Below are positions 41,811 through 54,020 of a stretch of DNA of 64,000 nt, in pieces. The position numbers and the translations under genes were made by a program. Origin of the DNA: Neostethus bicornis (lineage: Eukaryota; Chordata; Actinopteri; Atheriniformes; Phallostethidae); assembly GCA_902685375.1 (NCBI GenBank), contig CACRXE010000043.1:1479001-1543000 (forward strand). Reading direction: 5' to 3'. The notes below the pieces were generated by a model. The model did no database searches, was not told the origin of the DNA, and saw only the letters and a list, made by a program, of their open reading frames with translations. Position 1 is the stretch's first letter, and every line of letters starts with the position of its first letter.

Positions 41811-44310
41811 TTTTCGTTTTTAAAATTTCGTTACCTTAATCTTTTGTGAACCTGAAAATCTAACCAGTTCATGTATAGCTGGTATGGAGTAACTGTGGAT
41901 AGTTTCATTAAAATCTCATTAGTGTTACAGAAGCACGAATAGCCTGAGTGGTGAAGGCCTGCTCCACCATCTGTGGATGAAACATTCCTGGAAAGAGGAC
42001 ATTTTCCCCCTCATGTGTTTAACAAGTCCCAGCTGAGTTAGAATATTTGGACCTGTCTGGACTCGCTTCTTTTAGTAGGAAAATACTTCAGAGCTTGCCA
42101 TGTTTGCTTCAGAGGCCCACCCTCCCTTTTTATTCTTCTTCAAGATGCAAAATTCCACACAGCTACCCTCTCATAGAGCGAACTGACAACCTGGGCGGAT
42201 CCATCCCTGATTCCCAGGAAGTCACATCTGTGTACCCCGAGGAGTTTCTCTCCAAACGTCACGTCTGTGGAGGAGTTATTAAAAATTACTCTAAGCCAAG
42301 AATCTCCGAGCTGAAGAAAACTGAAGCACGTGGGAATCACTGAGCACTTAAAATAGTGAAATTCCCAGAGTTTGAACCAGGAAACAGTGACATGTCGTCC
42401 TGTTTTCTCAGCGTTCACAGGCTTCTGAGGCAAGTCAGGACTCGCTGTGACTCTCATCAGTTCCCTGCAGAAGCCTGTGATGAGTTCAGTCACTGTGGGC
42501 AGTCTTCTATTTAATTAGAAAACACTTCAGCAGTCAATCTATCATGTCAGTAGCAGGTTCACTACGAGTGAACCTGAACCTGCCGGGGTGCGGAAAGAAA
42601 AGATGGAAGATTTTCTAACCATTTTTCACCTTTTTCACATTAAAACCAACATCTGCTTGAGTCTGGATGAAACCCATCTGCTGCGATATTAGACAATATA
42701 AACTACATTTAATTGAGTTAAGAGTAAGTTAACTCCTGAAGCACATTTTATGTAAGATAATTCAAAGTATCAAAACACAGAACTTTACATTAGATCATTA
42801 AATCCTTGGAAAAAAAATGGTTCAAATGGGGCTGAAATATTTGTAAAAAGAGACTTTCCAAGTGTTTCAACATCTCCTGAATGCGGTTCTGCAATTATTA
42901 ATGCGATGGCCATCTATTTAGGAGCTCTGGAAGTAAGAGGAAAAAATTTAAGGTTTATTTATCTAAATTTTTCATGTTCGGTGGGCCGGGTTGAAAGGCC
43001 CGTCAGGCTGCATGTTGATCCCCACCGTGGATCAGGTCAGCATGACGTCACCCAGTTACATTACCAAGCTATCCAATCCCATTGTTATTGTTGTGTATTT
43101 TCCATTTTTGACTAATCATTTTATTCCAATAATATTTGTTGGAATGTTTTTTGTTGATTTATTTGCAAATTTGAATCTTTTAACATGAACTTTTTGTCTG
43201 TGAAAATGGTGACTTGTTGATCTTTCAGAGCCGTCAGGAGTGGATCCCGTCTGCGTTCCCCCGGCAACTATGCTTGTCAGGAGTGAGCTTTTTGAATCAA
43301 CACACTCCTGCTATTGGCGACCCTACCTGCAGCCAGTTCGTCTGATTCGTGCTCAAAGTAAAACACGGCAATCAAACATGTTAAACATCACCAATTATTA
43401 ACTCAATGACTCGTGTTTTGGGGCAAATTGGACGAAAAAAATTCAAAAGTATGGAAACTGTGTCACAACCAAGGGAACAAGTGTGGTCGCAAAGTAATCA
43501 GAAGTAGAGCATTTCAGAGGGAAGACCGTTCTGATTAGAATCAGTCGCCAACATCCTTAAGATTCATGGTTTTACTTTGCTTTTTGAAGTCATCTCTGTT
43601 TGTTTACTTTAAAACTTCTTGTTTTATCCTTTTAAAATAGAACTGGGGAGTGTGTGACCTTGTCAGGGTTAGAGTATAAGCGTGTCATAATCACAGCTGT
43701 CTGTTTTGTTACTGATTCTTCGTCACGTGTCGAGATGAGAATAATAGAACGAGTTTGTCTTGTCGGTACGTTTTTTTGTGTTCTGTTTGTTTGTATTGTC
43801 GACACGCTCGACATTTATTTGATACATGTCAAGGAGTTTTCCACTAGTAAACAAATCTAAATCCAACAGTCTAAATGAATACCTTTACAACATCAGTGAG
43901 GTTTCAATAGAATTCTGTGTGAGCCGGACTTTTCACATGGACACAATGTTCTACGTTTTGTTTCTACATGCGGTCGATGGTTAGGAGCAGATTGTAAAGC
44001 TTTCAAACTTGATTAGTTTAAAACTGGAACTAGACCTACTGACTCACCTCCTCAGGCATCAAGGAGGAGCCACAAACACAAAGCCAGAAGTCAAGTAGAC
44101 CGCCTACTATTTGCTGAACACACAGAACATTCCTCCCAGTGAGGGATCACACTTACAGATCAGGAACAGACTCTCCACGTCTTCAGGAACAAGACACACA
44201 CACTCACACGTGGAATTTAAGAAGTTACTTAAAAGAAGCAAAGAAAAAAAAACAGTTTTTGGAAGGATTTATCTTTGAGCATAAGAATATTCCCTGGAGG
44301 AAGTTTTTCC
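41810..44310. other. Intergenic upstream of the GPCR
   Basis: No gene is supported. The ORFs at 42047-42343 and 42140-42493 overlap on opposite strands and lack motifs. 42945-43010 resembles the inner 3' part of the hAT MITE at 39440-39500 ('aaggtttatttat', 'ggtgggccggg'). No clear TATA box is visible before 44312. Confidence 0.4.
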
Positions 44311-44311
44311 C

Positions 44312-47300
44312 ATGAAAATGGAACCCAGAAACAGTTCTCTCACACTCATAGAAGACTGTGAAGCTGCACAACGTGGATTATACAAGTTCTACGCAGCCGT
44401 TCTGATCATTATTTTCATCTTAGCGTTGCCTCTAAATGGATCGGTCCTTCATCTTTTTATATTCAAGCTCAAGTTCTGGAAGTCAAACACCAACAACATC
44501 TTTCTTTTCAACCTGGTGCTGGCAGACATCCTGCTGCTCTTCTGCTTGCCCGTTAAGGCGTACAACTTTATTCACGGAGAGCGAAGAAGTAAAGACGATG
44601 TCACCTGTAAAGCAATGCACTTCATGTTGTTTCTGAACCGTGGTGCGAGCATCGCCTTCCTAACGGTCACGTCTATAGACCGTTACTTTAACGTGGTTCA
44701 TCCTGGAAAGAAGAATTTTCTGAGAGTCCTCAAGAAATCTCCTCAAATCTCCATCCTGATCTGGTTGTTGCTTCTGCCCCTCACCATTCCAACCATGCTG
44801 AAGAACTTTGACTGCTGTAACAGTCATAAAGAGGAGGCGGTTGAAAGCGAGGATGCTATGATTAAGGTATTGTCGATGATCACTCAGACTAAAACAAAAT
44901 TTAAATTATCGTCCTCATTTTAAAGAAATATTTTGGTTAAGGGTTTTGTTCACCGACACGCCCACATTCCGCCGTAAGCAGAAAGTGTTTCAGCTGCATT
45001 GCACATGCTCTGCTCACGCTCAGTCCAAACAAAATAAAAACATAAAATAAATGTGTGGATTTACACTGTGTCGTGCACACACCTTAGGGGTGGGACTAAA
45101 AGGGAAGTGAGAGGAGGGGGAATTCAGAAAATCAAAAACAGGATTGAAACTGATCTTTTTTGCAAATATCGCATTAGTAAACTATCAAAACGTACCTGTT
45201 TGATACGGTGGTGTAGTGGTTGGCACAGTGGCCTTGCGGAAAGACAGTCAGGGGTTCAAGTTCTTGGTGGGAACAGGGCTTGAATCAATGGCCTTTCTGT
45301 GTGGAGTTTGCATGTTCTCTTCCTGTAGCAGAAAAGTTTCAAAATAGTCTTCTGGACAGTTTCATTCTTGATCGAGACGTTTCGACTTCCATCCGGAAAT
45401 CATTTTCAATCTGATAGAAATGGACTGAAAACTGGATCTATTTATACTAACCTATGTAAAAGGTAAAAAAATAGTAAGAAAGGGCTCGACCAATGAGCCT
45501 GTGTTACCTAAGATGGCCGTGAAATCCATAGTTGAAACTTTTTCTACTGTGGATCACTCCTGGATGAATGAGGGACTGCATGGACTTGTTGCTAAAAGTT
45601 CTCTTCCTGTATGCGTGGGTTTTCTCTCACCCTCCAAAAACATGCATGTTAGGTTGATGACCATCAAAAAATTGCCCGTAGGAATGAGTGTGTGTGTGTG
45701 CCCCTGAGACAGACTGGTGACCTGTTCGGGGTGTATCCTGCCTCTCACCTTGAATCAGCCAGAATAGCCTGCGGAACACCCCGCAACCTCGTTAAGGATT
45801 GACGGTTCAGAAAATGAATGAATTTTGACATCAACTTATTCTTATTCTGAGTATTTTGTTGAAAAATCTCTTGCTTCTAAAAAAAATATTCTGAATGTTT
45901 CACTTTGTCAACAATCTCTTCAGGACTGTTTTCAAATTGCAAAATCCCTCCTTCTTGCACATGTTGCAACACCCTTCTGAAAAAGATCCAGAAGATAAAA
46001 GCAGCGTTACAAAGTCATAAATTATACCTGATCAATCCAAACATCAGCAGAGGATTTAAGATGCAAAATATCTACCTGTCCCGTTTTAGTTTTTAGTCTC
46101 TCGTTCACTGAATCTGAACAATCTGAGTGACTGAGTTTGATCAACTTTATTTCAGACTTTATTGACTTCTCCAAGTCTGCCAAACTAGACTGCCAACATG
46201 TCCAAGTTAAACTGGTTTCTATCTTAAAACGATTTAAAATAATCCCACTTCTTTCCCACACTAGATTTTTTTTCCTGCCCTGGCAGCCCATCTCTTAAAA
46301 AACATGAAATAAGTGTGAATGGTGAATGATTCATGTCGGGGTTCTTATGATAACTGAAGAATGCGGGTTGAAAGCAGACGTAATGTTCAACAGCTTTTCT
46401 CCACAGTTATTTTTATCCTGACACAAACCAACATGCTGGAACTAGAGCCTGTGGGATTCACAGGACTTCTGTTTGGTTTGAGACTGAACGAGAAATGTCC
46501 CAACGGTCAGGTTTATTTTTACTCATTCACAGAGACAAAAAAATATCGGTTATTTCTTGAACTTTACTGATATTTGTTAGAATTTTACAAACTTTAATCC
46601 AGATTTCATCAAGTTTTCTCCGATTCTTGAATCACGACTCCAAATCTAACAAGAAAACGAGAAAAAGTCACTAAAAGGCCTCAAAAAACCCACAGCAGCT
46701 TGTGTCGACCTTTGTGATCTTTGGTGGCATGACCTTGAACACCTAATCAGTTCATTGATAGTTGGTACTGAGTTACTATTGGTGGTTTTATTGATTAGTT
46801 TGGGAAATCTTGTGTTCACAAGAACTTAGGATCTTGAACTTTGTGACATTTTACTGTGGTGGTCTGACTCTGAAAACCAAATATGTTCATTCACAGTTGG
46901 TACTGAGTAAATAGTTAATGGACTCTACTTATGCGATGCTTTTTCTACTTACGTTGGTTCTAAAAGCACTTTACATCGTAGCTCACATTCACCCACACAC
47001 ACACACATTCATACCTGATGGTGGAAGCTGACATGCAAGCTGGGAACCACCATCAGGAGACATTGGGGGTTCAGTGTTCGGGGTTCAGTCAGCATGGCCA
47101 GGCAGCGGATCGAACCGGCAACCCTTCGGTTACAGTGCGAAGGCTCCCACAGAGCCATCCTCCCCTTTTAACAGCAACTGTGTTAAAATCCCACCGGTGG
47201 TTTGGTTGATATTTCATTCAGAGTAAGTGATACAGAAGCACAGACGCACAGATAGTCATTTAGTGGGTGGAGGCATAAAAACGACAAGGTGATGGATGTA

Positions 47301-49654
47301 ACAGGACATGGAGACATTTTATTGTTCATTTATAGACTGTTTGATGATCTTTAAAGGTTTATGGGATCCATAAAAGACAAATCACAAGCATGGTGATTCT
47401 GTTGGTTTAAATATACCTGATCATTTCAGGAGAATACTCCAAGCCTACAGGATCAAAACAACCCTGGAGATGATCACACAAAAGACTTTTACTCTTTTAA
47501 ACATGATGCCTTGTAGAAGGAAACTCTATCCCAGTCCTGAGGTGGATTAGTGACACACCCTGGTTCACTAGCGTCCTTTCACTAGAATAAACTCTGTCCA
47601 CCATATTTAATTACTCAGACTGTGTAACGGAGAACAATAATATCCAAGTACAGGACGGGTGAGTTTTTACAAATGACTCAAACATGAATTACTCCAAATG
47701 TCTGTACGTCTGTGTTTCTGTAACACTTTAGAGAACACAGTATCTCCCAAAGCACTGAAAGGATTTTAATAAAACTACCCATGGTAACTGGTCATAAGTT
47801 AGACTCTGGATAAACTAATAAAGCTTGTTATATAACACAGGCGGGGGCAACAACAGAAATACAATCCTTACCCCCAAAACAGTCCAAATAGCAACTTATA
47901 AAACTGTGTATTAACCACAGAAAACAGGATTTTATAATTGTGGATCTGTCAGGACATGGGTGCAGAAGGAGGACCCAAATGCAGGACAATAAACAGAATT
48001 TATTGAGTAAAGGAGTCCAGATCAAGCTGGAAAGAAAACACATGGTTCAGTTGATTGTTTTGTGGTTAATGTTCTAAATGATTCTCATGGTCAGGCAACC
48101 AGGAAGACCTGGCTGGAAGAGATGATCACCCGACACTGAAGGGAAGGCAGACTGCCTTTAAATAGGCGGCTACTCAACCACCATCAGGTGTCTTGAATAT
48201 GGCAGATGAGGGAAGGTCCTGGGTTCCCTCTGGAACCATGACACGATCTTACCGTGTATGATCCCTGCAGTGTGTTTTGGTCATTTTTGTTTGTTCCCAC
48301 TTTAAAATGGCTGCTGAATTCCAAGTGGAAACGTGATGTAAGAACAGACGAACCTATTTCAAGAAATTATCTTCTGAACCACCTCTTCCTTCAGGACCAG
48401 GAGGGTTCCAGAGCCTATCGCGGCTGGTTACATACGGTACATCCGAATCTGACGAAAGACTGCACATAGACACAGAAAACCATTCACACACACATTCATT
48501 CCCAGGGGCAATTTCTCAGCGGCCATTCAACCTAATACGTTTCTGGAGTGTGAGGGGAAACTGAAGAAAAAACACACACCTGGTGATTCAAGCCTCACCT
48601 CAGCTGAGCCTCGAACACCCTGTAGTTAATCAGACCTGTTGTGTAATCACATCTGAGCGTCAGCTTGTGTGAAATTGAAGCGTTGCTAAAAACTTCCCAT
48701 ACGAGAGTTGTGACACGTACGTTTGTTTGTGTCATGCTTAGGATGAGAATAACACGTGTGTGTTTGCATCTGCACTGCCCATCCAGACTAGGCAAAGTGA
48801 GTGAAGTGTGTTGCCAAGGGACCAAACGGCAATTTAATCTCAACTGTCGTCCCACTGTGGTACCTGGGGTTCCAGTGGTCTCCCATCCAAGTACTGCCCA
48901 CACCCGCCCTGCTTAGGTGTGACGGGATCAGGCATTGACAGGCTGGTATGGCCATGACATTGAAATTCGCAGATATTGAATGAGATCTTTATTGATGTCC
49001 ACGAGCTACATGGAACCTATCGTGATAGCCAGTAGTACTGCTCTCTCTATTGTGAGTAAGAGTACAAGCACAGACGCTCAGTTTCGGCCTGTTAACGATA
49101 CAACAAACTCATAAATCTTGCTTTTTTTCTCATTTCAGGATGTGGTGGACAGCCTGAGAGAAGTGGTCTTCTTCACTCAGATTATCATCCCATTCATCAT
49201 CCTGGTCTACTGCACGGTGCGCATCGTTAACCGGCTCAGGAAAAAGACAGTTGGAGATAAAACCAAATTAAAAAGGGCTGTAGTTCTGGTGACCACTGTC
49301 ATGGTGGTCTTCTCCATTTGTTTCCTACCGTGCACCATAGCCAGGGTGGTTCTGCTGGTTGTGCGCGTCTGGGAGTTGAGTGATGTCATTCAAGATGGCG
49401 TAACGGGGGCTTTTGATGGTTTGATGGTTCTGTCCTATTTGGACTGTCTGCTGGATCCTCTGGTCTACTGTTTCTGTAGCACCAAGTTTAAACAACTCTA
49501 CCTGAACAATTACTTACCTTTCTTAGCAGGAAAAAATCCAGTACCCGTAGATTCCTCCACAGAAACCCAAACAGCACAGTATAAAAAAAAGAAAAGTCTT
49601 CCACTGGTTGGTAACAGCCATCAATCAGAGGGCCAGGGTAATGTTCCCACATAG
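44312..49654 (+). CDS. Class A GPCR, HCAR/OXER1/GPR31-like (356 aa, two exons)
   Basis: Exons are 44312-44866 and 49139-49654. The intron is phase 0 (AAG|GTATTG to TTTCAG|GATG). This is a rhodopsin-class receptor at the plasma membrane. Visible features are an N-glycosylation site NSS at 7-9, TM1 Asn42, TM2 NLVLAD (67-72), Cys99, the TM3 stretch LNRGASIAFLTV with Arg110, DRY at 123-125, VVHP, TM4 Trp151, paired Cys168/169 in loop 2, TM5 Pro203, FSICFLP at 243-249, DPLVY at 291-295 and a Lys/Ser-rich tail. An Arg at this TM3 site anchors the carboxylate ligand in HCAR2. With the DPxxY variant, this points to the hydroxycarboxylic acid, oxoeicosanoid or 12-HETE receptor group. Which member it is cannot be settled here. 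Methionine 3 is an alternative start. Family members are usually single-exon, so the 4,272-bp intron is unusual. Reading past the donor gives a 203-residue truncated form. Confidence 0.85.
45205..45330 (+). repeat. Dispersed repeat in GPCR intron
   Basis: It runs from 'gatacggtggtgtagtggtt' to 'gagtttgcatgttctcttcc', a partial copy. Confidence 0.6.
45335..45470 (+). mobile_element. Half copy of palindromic MITE
   Basis: It matches one arm of the 63762-63985 element: 'gatcgagacgtttcgacttc' followed by 'tcaatctgatagaa'. Confidence 0.6.
45585..45825 (-). repeat. Dispersed repeat in GPCR intron
   Basis: It contains 'cctccaaaaacatgcatgtt', 'gagacagactggtgacctgt' and 'cagaaaatgaatgaa'. Confidence 0.7.
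45830..46930. other. GPCR intron, unannotated part
   Basis: No element recognised. Short ORFs on both strands have no motif. Confidence 0.35.
46935..47170 (+). repeat. Dispersed teleost repeat
   Basis: It runs from 'taaaagcactttacatcgta' through 'cacattcacccacac', 'ctgatggtggaagctgacat' and 'ggatcgaaccggcaacccttc'. It is the same family as 1130-1240 and 57405-58140. Confidence 0.65.
47170..47940. other. GPCR intron, unannotated part
   Basis: Nothing recognised. Confidence 0.35.
47942..48248. mobile_element. LTR-like element (47947-48243), TG...CA ends
   Basis: It starts TGTCAGGACATGGG and ends CCATGACA, and shares 'ggtcaggcaaccaggaagac' and 'tttaaatagg' with 50997-51335. The flanks GGATC and CGATC agree at four of five bases. 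It could be a solo LTR or a short TIR element. Confidence 0.55.
48395..48620 (+). repeat. Dispersed repeat in GPCR intron
   Basis: It contains 'gccattcaacctaatacgtt', 'ggggcaatttctcagcggcc' and a truncated 3' part. Confidence 0.6.
48856..48958 (-). mobile_element. 5S rRNA-like element (pseudogene or 5S-derived SINE)
   Basis: On the minus strand GTACTTGGATGGGAGACC (48894-48877) is an exact match to the 5S rRNA internal C box. CTAAGCAGGGC (48916-48906) matches the A box and GGCCATACC (48953-48945) the 5' part. The middle third is degraded. Given its age and single copy it is a pseudogene or the head of a 5S-derived SINE, and it lies antisense in the GPCR intron. Confidence 0.8.
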
Positions 49655-49745
49655 AAACAGATTGATTCTTAATGGATGAATGTTCCAACTGAATCACACA
49701 AAACCTTTGACATGGTTTTAAAATGTTAATATTTGCTAAACTGTA

Positions 49746-49782
49746 AATAAATTGTTTGTTTTTTGTAAATCTTTCCAATAAA
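49746..49782 (+). terminator. Poly(A) signals of the GPCR gene
   Basis: AATAAA at 49746-49751 and 49777-49782, about 95-130 bp after the stop, followed by a T/G-rich stretch. Confidence 0.65.
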
Positions 49783-49847
49783 AAACTTGAACAAATGTGA
49801 CGTTTTCGTTTTGTTGTGATGATACTTTGGAAGTATCATAAAATTCC

Positions 49848-50135
49848 ACTCCGTCCTGTTGTCTTCTGCTTATTTGGGGCCGAATCACGAGGCAACAGCC
49901 TCATACGGAAAGCCGAGGCTTCTCTCACTCTGTCTGCATCCTCCAGCTCACCCAGGAGGATCCTGAGGTGTTCCCTGTCCAGCTGTGAGACATTGTCTCT
50001 CCAGCAGGTCCAGGAGTCTGCCTCTGGGTCTCCTCCTGGTGGGACATGCCTTGAAACACCTCACCAGCGAGGCGCTCGGGAGGCAGACTGACCAGATGCC
50101 CAAACCACCCCATCTGGCTTCTCTCGTGTCATAGA
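49848..50135 (-). mobile_element. LINE-A 3' fragment (left member of a tail-out pair)
   Basis: 3' end near 'ccactccgtcctgttgtctt'. It runs to 'cccatctggcttctctcg'. It is opposite in orientation to the copy 125 bp to its right. Confidence 0.8.
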
Positions 50136-50261
50136 GTTTGATATGTTATTGTTTATCTAATCCAAAAAATCAGCTTAAAAAAATAAAACAGCAATAATAT
50201 TATCGCTGAAATTTTTAAAGTCATAAACAAATCTTTTTCCGGAACTGGTAGTTGTTGATCC

Positions 50262-50645
50262 AAGCGGCCGAAAAGAGCTTCCTCCGCAGGGTGGCTGGGT
50301 TCTCACTCAGAGATCGGGTGAGGAGCTCTGCCATCCGGGAGGAGCTCGGTGTCGAGCCGCTCCTCCTCCAGGTTAAGAGAAGCCCGATGGGGTGGTTCGA
50401 GCATCTGGTCAGGATGCCACCCAAGCAACTCGCTGGTGAGGTGTTTCGGGCACATCCTACTGGGAGGAGACCAAGAGGCAGACCCCAGACCCGCTGGAGA
50501 GACTATGCCTCACAGCTGGACAGGGAACACCTCAGGATCCATCTGGGTGAACTGGAGGACGCAGACAGGGTGAGAGAAGCCTGGGCTTTCTGTTTGAGGC
50601 TGCTGCCCTGCAACCCGGCCCCGGGTGAGCGAAATACAATGGAAC
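50262..50645 (+). mobile_element. LINE-A 3' fragment (right member of a tail-out pair)
   Basis: An open frame reads AAEKSFLRRVAGFSLRDRVR, REELGVEPLLLQV, WFEHLVRMPPKQLAGEVFRA and GRRPRGRPQTRWRDYASQL. The 3' end is near 'aatacaatggaacag'. Confidence 0.85.
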
Positions 50646-50991
50646 AGTAATTGTTGTTGTTTTTTTGTATTAAACATGGTGAAAACACAAGGGTTTTTTT
50701 TTTAGCTTTCCTAAATATTATTTTTTAAAAGTTAGTAAAAAAAAAAAAAAATCGTCACTTAAACATATTTATATCAATTGACACATTTTGTGTGTCATGC
50801 TTTAGAAGTTCCACATATAAATCTACCTTTATCACTTTGACTTGAGTTGTAAATACAGTTCACTTAAAGGATTATTAAGAACGCCTGTCCAATTTCTCCT
50901 TCAGGCAGTTGCAGCAATGCATTCAGGAATGTGGTCCTGGTCAAGACACTCTCCTGAATAACTAAATGTCAGAATGGGGAAAGAAAGGTGA

Positions 50992-51340
50992 TTTAATGTC
51001 ATGAAGCAGAGTGCAGGTGGAAAGAGGAGGACCCATTTGCAGACAGAAAACATGGTTTATTTGAAGTTGGCAGTCCATAATTACTGTGGAGAGAAAAACA
51101 AAGTTTCAGTGGCATGGCAAAAGGTTATTGCAAGAATGTGTATTTGGTCAGGCAGCCAGGGAGACCTGGCTGGGAGGGATTGTATGACCCGACAAGGAAG
51201 TCCGGGGGGATTCCTCTTAAATAGATGGCAGGGTGCACAGCCGTGTGGAATCTGCAATCATCCCCGTGTGACCCCAATCAGGTTGATGAGAAACATCCAG
51301 GGCTCCCTCTGGCGGCAGGAGAGGGGATCGTGACATTTAA
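50992..51340. mobile_element. LTR-like element (50997-51335) with 5-bp TSD
   Basis: Exact TTTAA repeats (50992-50996 and 51336-51340) flank an element that starts TGTCATGA and ends TCGTGACA. Inside are 'ggtcaggcagccagggagac' and 'cttaaatagatgg'. TG...CA ends and a 5-bp duplication fit a solo LTR. The 8-bp inverted ends could also be short TIRs. Confidence 0.6.
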
Positions 51341-51359
51341 TCCATTTTGAGCGTGCCAT

Positions 51360-52215
51360 GGTTGATAGTGTCAGACGGGCTGGTCTGAGTATTTGACAAT
51401 CTGTTCAGTTACTGGGATTATCATGTATAAACGTTTCTGGGCTTTAAAAAGAAACGCTCTGTATGCCACAGTCCTGGAGCCAAAACGTCTTGTTGATGCT
51501 AGAGGTCAGAGGGGAATGAACCACAATCGAGGAACGCAGAAAAGCATTTTTGAAGCCACGACACGCACGATGAAGACCCCGCCGGGTACGACTCTTCTCC
51601 ACTACAAACAGGAAAAAGAGGCTATAATTGACACGAGTTGACCAAAATTGGACAGTAGTGGACTGAAAACATGTTTCCAGGTCTTCTGAGTTTCTGTTGA
51701 GACATTCTAATAGAAGAGTCAGAATTAGAACACGGTGCAGCATGAAGGCTTCTGATGGTGGTGTAAAGGGATGTTTTTTTGCCACGCTTTAGGTCCCTTA
51801 GTGCCAATTGGGTATTGTTTAAATGCCAAAGGGCTACCAGAATATTGTTTCTGAGCATGTTCATCCCTTCATGACCACCATGTCCCCATCCTCTGTTGCC
51901 TACTTCCAGTAGGCTGACGCACCATGTCATAAAGCTCATTTCAAATTGACTTCTTGAACATGACACTGAGCTCACTGTACTACAATGACTCCCACAGTCA
52001 CCACATCTCAACCTCATAGAGGCTTTTTGGGATGTGGCCAAACGAGAGCTTCATGCCCAGGATGTGTATACCACAAGTTTCCATCAAGTAGAAGATGCTA
52101 TCATATCAATATGGGTCAACATATCCATAAAAGCTTTCAGCGCCTTGTTGAATCAATGCCTTATAGAATTAAGACAATTCTGAAGGCGAATAGGGGTCAA
52201 ACATTGTATCAGTGT
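51360..52215 (+). mobile_element. Degraded Tc1/mariner-like transposase
   Basis: Pieces in shifted frames recall Tc1-like transposase: VRRAGLSI, EFLLRHSNRRVRIRTR (compare the family's FLLRH.DGRVR block), SPHLNLIEAFWDV.KREL in broken form near 51985-52060, and AFQRLVESMPYRIKTILKA followed by NRGQTLY near the end. Many stops and frameshifts mean it is inactive. Confidence 0.75.
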
Positions 52216-53135
52216 GGTTTTTCTAAAAGTCCTTCAGATGACTGTACATTTTATCTTTTGTTTTGACTAAAAGGATCCCGCTTACTAATGGGAAAATTCA
52301 CATGACATCATACATGATAATAGAGTCAACTGGAAATCATCAAGATTAGATGAGTAACACCTACCATGATTCATTAATCATGAAGGTAATGTCTGGTTCT
52401 CCTGTGTCATTGTCACGTTGGTGCATTAATGAAACTGTAATTATAAGTATTTGGCAGATGCTCTAAGTCCGGAATCCTTCTTCTTCTTTCCTCATTTCCC
52501 TTCAGGGGGCGCCACAGCAAGTCAGTTTCTTCCATCTAACCCTATCTGCTGCATCCTCTTCGGTCACACCAACTATCTTCATGTCTTCCTTCACTGTATC
52601 CATGAACCTCCTCTTTGGTCTTCCTCTAGGCAGGTGAAGAAAAGAAAAAGTTGATAAGGAGGCATCATATAAGATACCGTCTTCTGTACGACAAATATGT
52701 TCAATCTTTACCAAAACCTAATCAGTTTATCTATAGTTGGTGCTGAGCAAATGTGAACATTTTATTCAAATATCTTTCCTGATATGACAGATGTCACGCT
52801 CACACAAATCTGTGATTTCATGTCATGAAAAGATCGACATCAGAGAAAGTTTTACACAAGAAGCTGAAGAATGAAGAGAGATTTTAGACTGACAGCAGAG
52901 GGAGACAAGTTTTCATTCAGGAGGGGCCAAATAATCACAACAACTGTTTAAACCAGTTAAACCAATGTTAGATAAAGCATATAAAATAAAAAAAAATGAG
53001 AAGAGATGTGACTAAAACCTACACTTAAAAAATGACAAACAAAAACAACTCAAAGAAATCAAACAATCCAGTTCAGTGTCAACAAATATTGGCAAAGGAT
53101 TCTTGATTGAAAAAAATATCAATAAGTCACCTTTT
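52215..53135. other. Intergenic with a short LINE-B piece
   Basis: Apart from the LINE-B fragment at 52478-52632, no gene or repeat recognised. Confidence 0.4.
52478..52632 (-). mobile_element. LINE-B 3' end fragment
   Basis: The minus strand reads RGRPKRRFMDTVKEDMKIVG and ADRVRWKKLTCCGAP, then 'gaagaagaagg'. Confidence 0.8.
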
Positions 53136-53139
53136 TAAC

Positions 53140-53470
53140 TATCTATCCTTTACAGGGTTGCAGTGGGTGCTGGAGCCCATCTCGGCTGATTCAAGGCGAG
53201 GGGCAGGGTACATCCTGAACAGGTCGCTAGTCTATTGGGGGGCCACACACATACATTCATTCCTAGGGGCAATTTTGGCACTGGCCAATCAACCTAGTAG
53301 GTATGTTTTTGGAGGGTGGGAGGAAATCAGAGCAGCCGGAGGAAACCCACACAGACACGGGGGAGAAAATGCAAACTACACACAGAAAGGCCAGTGTTCC
53401 AAGCCTCGTCTCTACGACCTTCTTGCTGTGAGGCCACTGTGCTACTCACTGCGCCACCGTGCAGCCCAAA
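53140..53470 (+). repeat. Dispersed teleost repeat
   Basis: It contains 'ggttgcagtgggtgctggag', 'aacaggtcgctagtctattg', 'gcaaactacacacagaaagg' and 'cactgcgccaccgtgcagcc'. It is nearly full-length. Confidence 0.75.
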
Positions 53471-53539
53471 AAATGCTTAAGTGTAAATGGCATGTTTTTA
53501 TGCGTCTGCTCAAGTTCCTTATTTTACCACAAAAAATGA

Positions 53540-53900
53540 CAATGTGTCATTTTGTCATGGTGCCCCTCTCATCTGGAACACTCCTTCCATCCTATCCTGC
53601 CCTCAGCCCTAATTTGCCACACCTAGTCCCAATACCCAGTTGTGCCTTGTGTCCCGTTGGATGGGTGTCCTTCACTTCCCTACTGGACCATTCCTCTGCA
53701 TTACACTTCCATCCTCTGCTGTTTGCCGTTCTGCACACTGCTCCACTGGTCTGCAGTACTGCCTTCATGCTGCCATCCTGGTGCACCCTGCCTTCCTTCT
53801 GAGCTCATAGTTCTGGTCCTCATCCCGCTTTGCTCGTACCTCTGGCTGCTGGTGCACCCTGCCTTCCTGTTGAGCTCATAGTTCTGGTCCTCATCCTGCT
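53540..53900. other. C/T-rich stretch with internal repetition
   Basis: The phrase 'ctggtgcaccctgccttcct' and 'gagctcatagttctggtcct' occur twice (about 53779-53820 and 53850-53895). No gene recognised; the ORF crossing it is chance. Confidence 0.4.
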
Positions 53901-53909
53901 GAGCTCGTA

Positions 53910-54020
53910 TCAGAATCAGAAATACTTTAATGATCTCACACGTGGAAAATGTGTGTGTTACAGCAGCACAGTAACGATGAAAGAAAGAGAGAGTTTTACA
54001 GTATAGAAAGAATAATCATC
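53910..54020 (-). mobile_element. LINE 3' tail fragment
   Basis: 'tcagaatcagaaatacttta' with 'gatctcacacgtgg' resembles the (TTCTGA)n-tailed end of fish non-LTR elements, as also seen at 60300-60416. Confidence 0.45.

Noticed and set aside
48856..48958. Functional 5S rRNA gene
   Set aside because: The middle of the gene is degraded and its length is short. Only the promoter boxes are well kept.
51393..52266. Several short ORFs as genes
   Set aside because: They are frame-shifted pieces of a decayed Tc1/mariner transposase.
53107..53802. 231-codon plus-strand ORF
   Set aside because: It runs across a dispersed repeat and low-complexity C/T-rich DNA. No domain or splice context.
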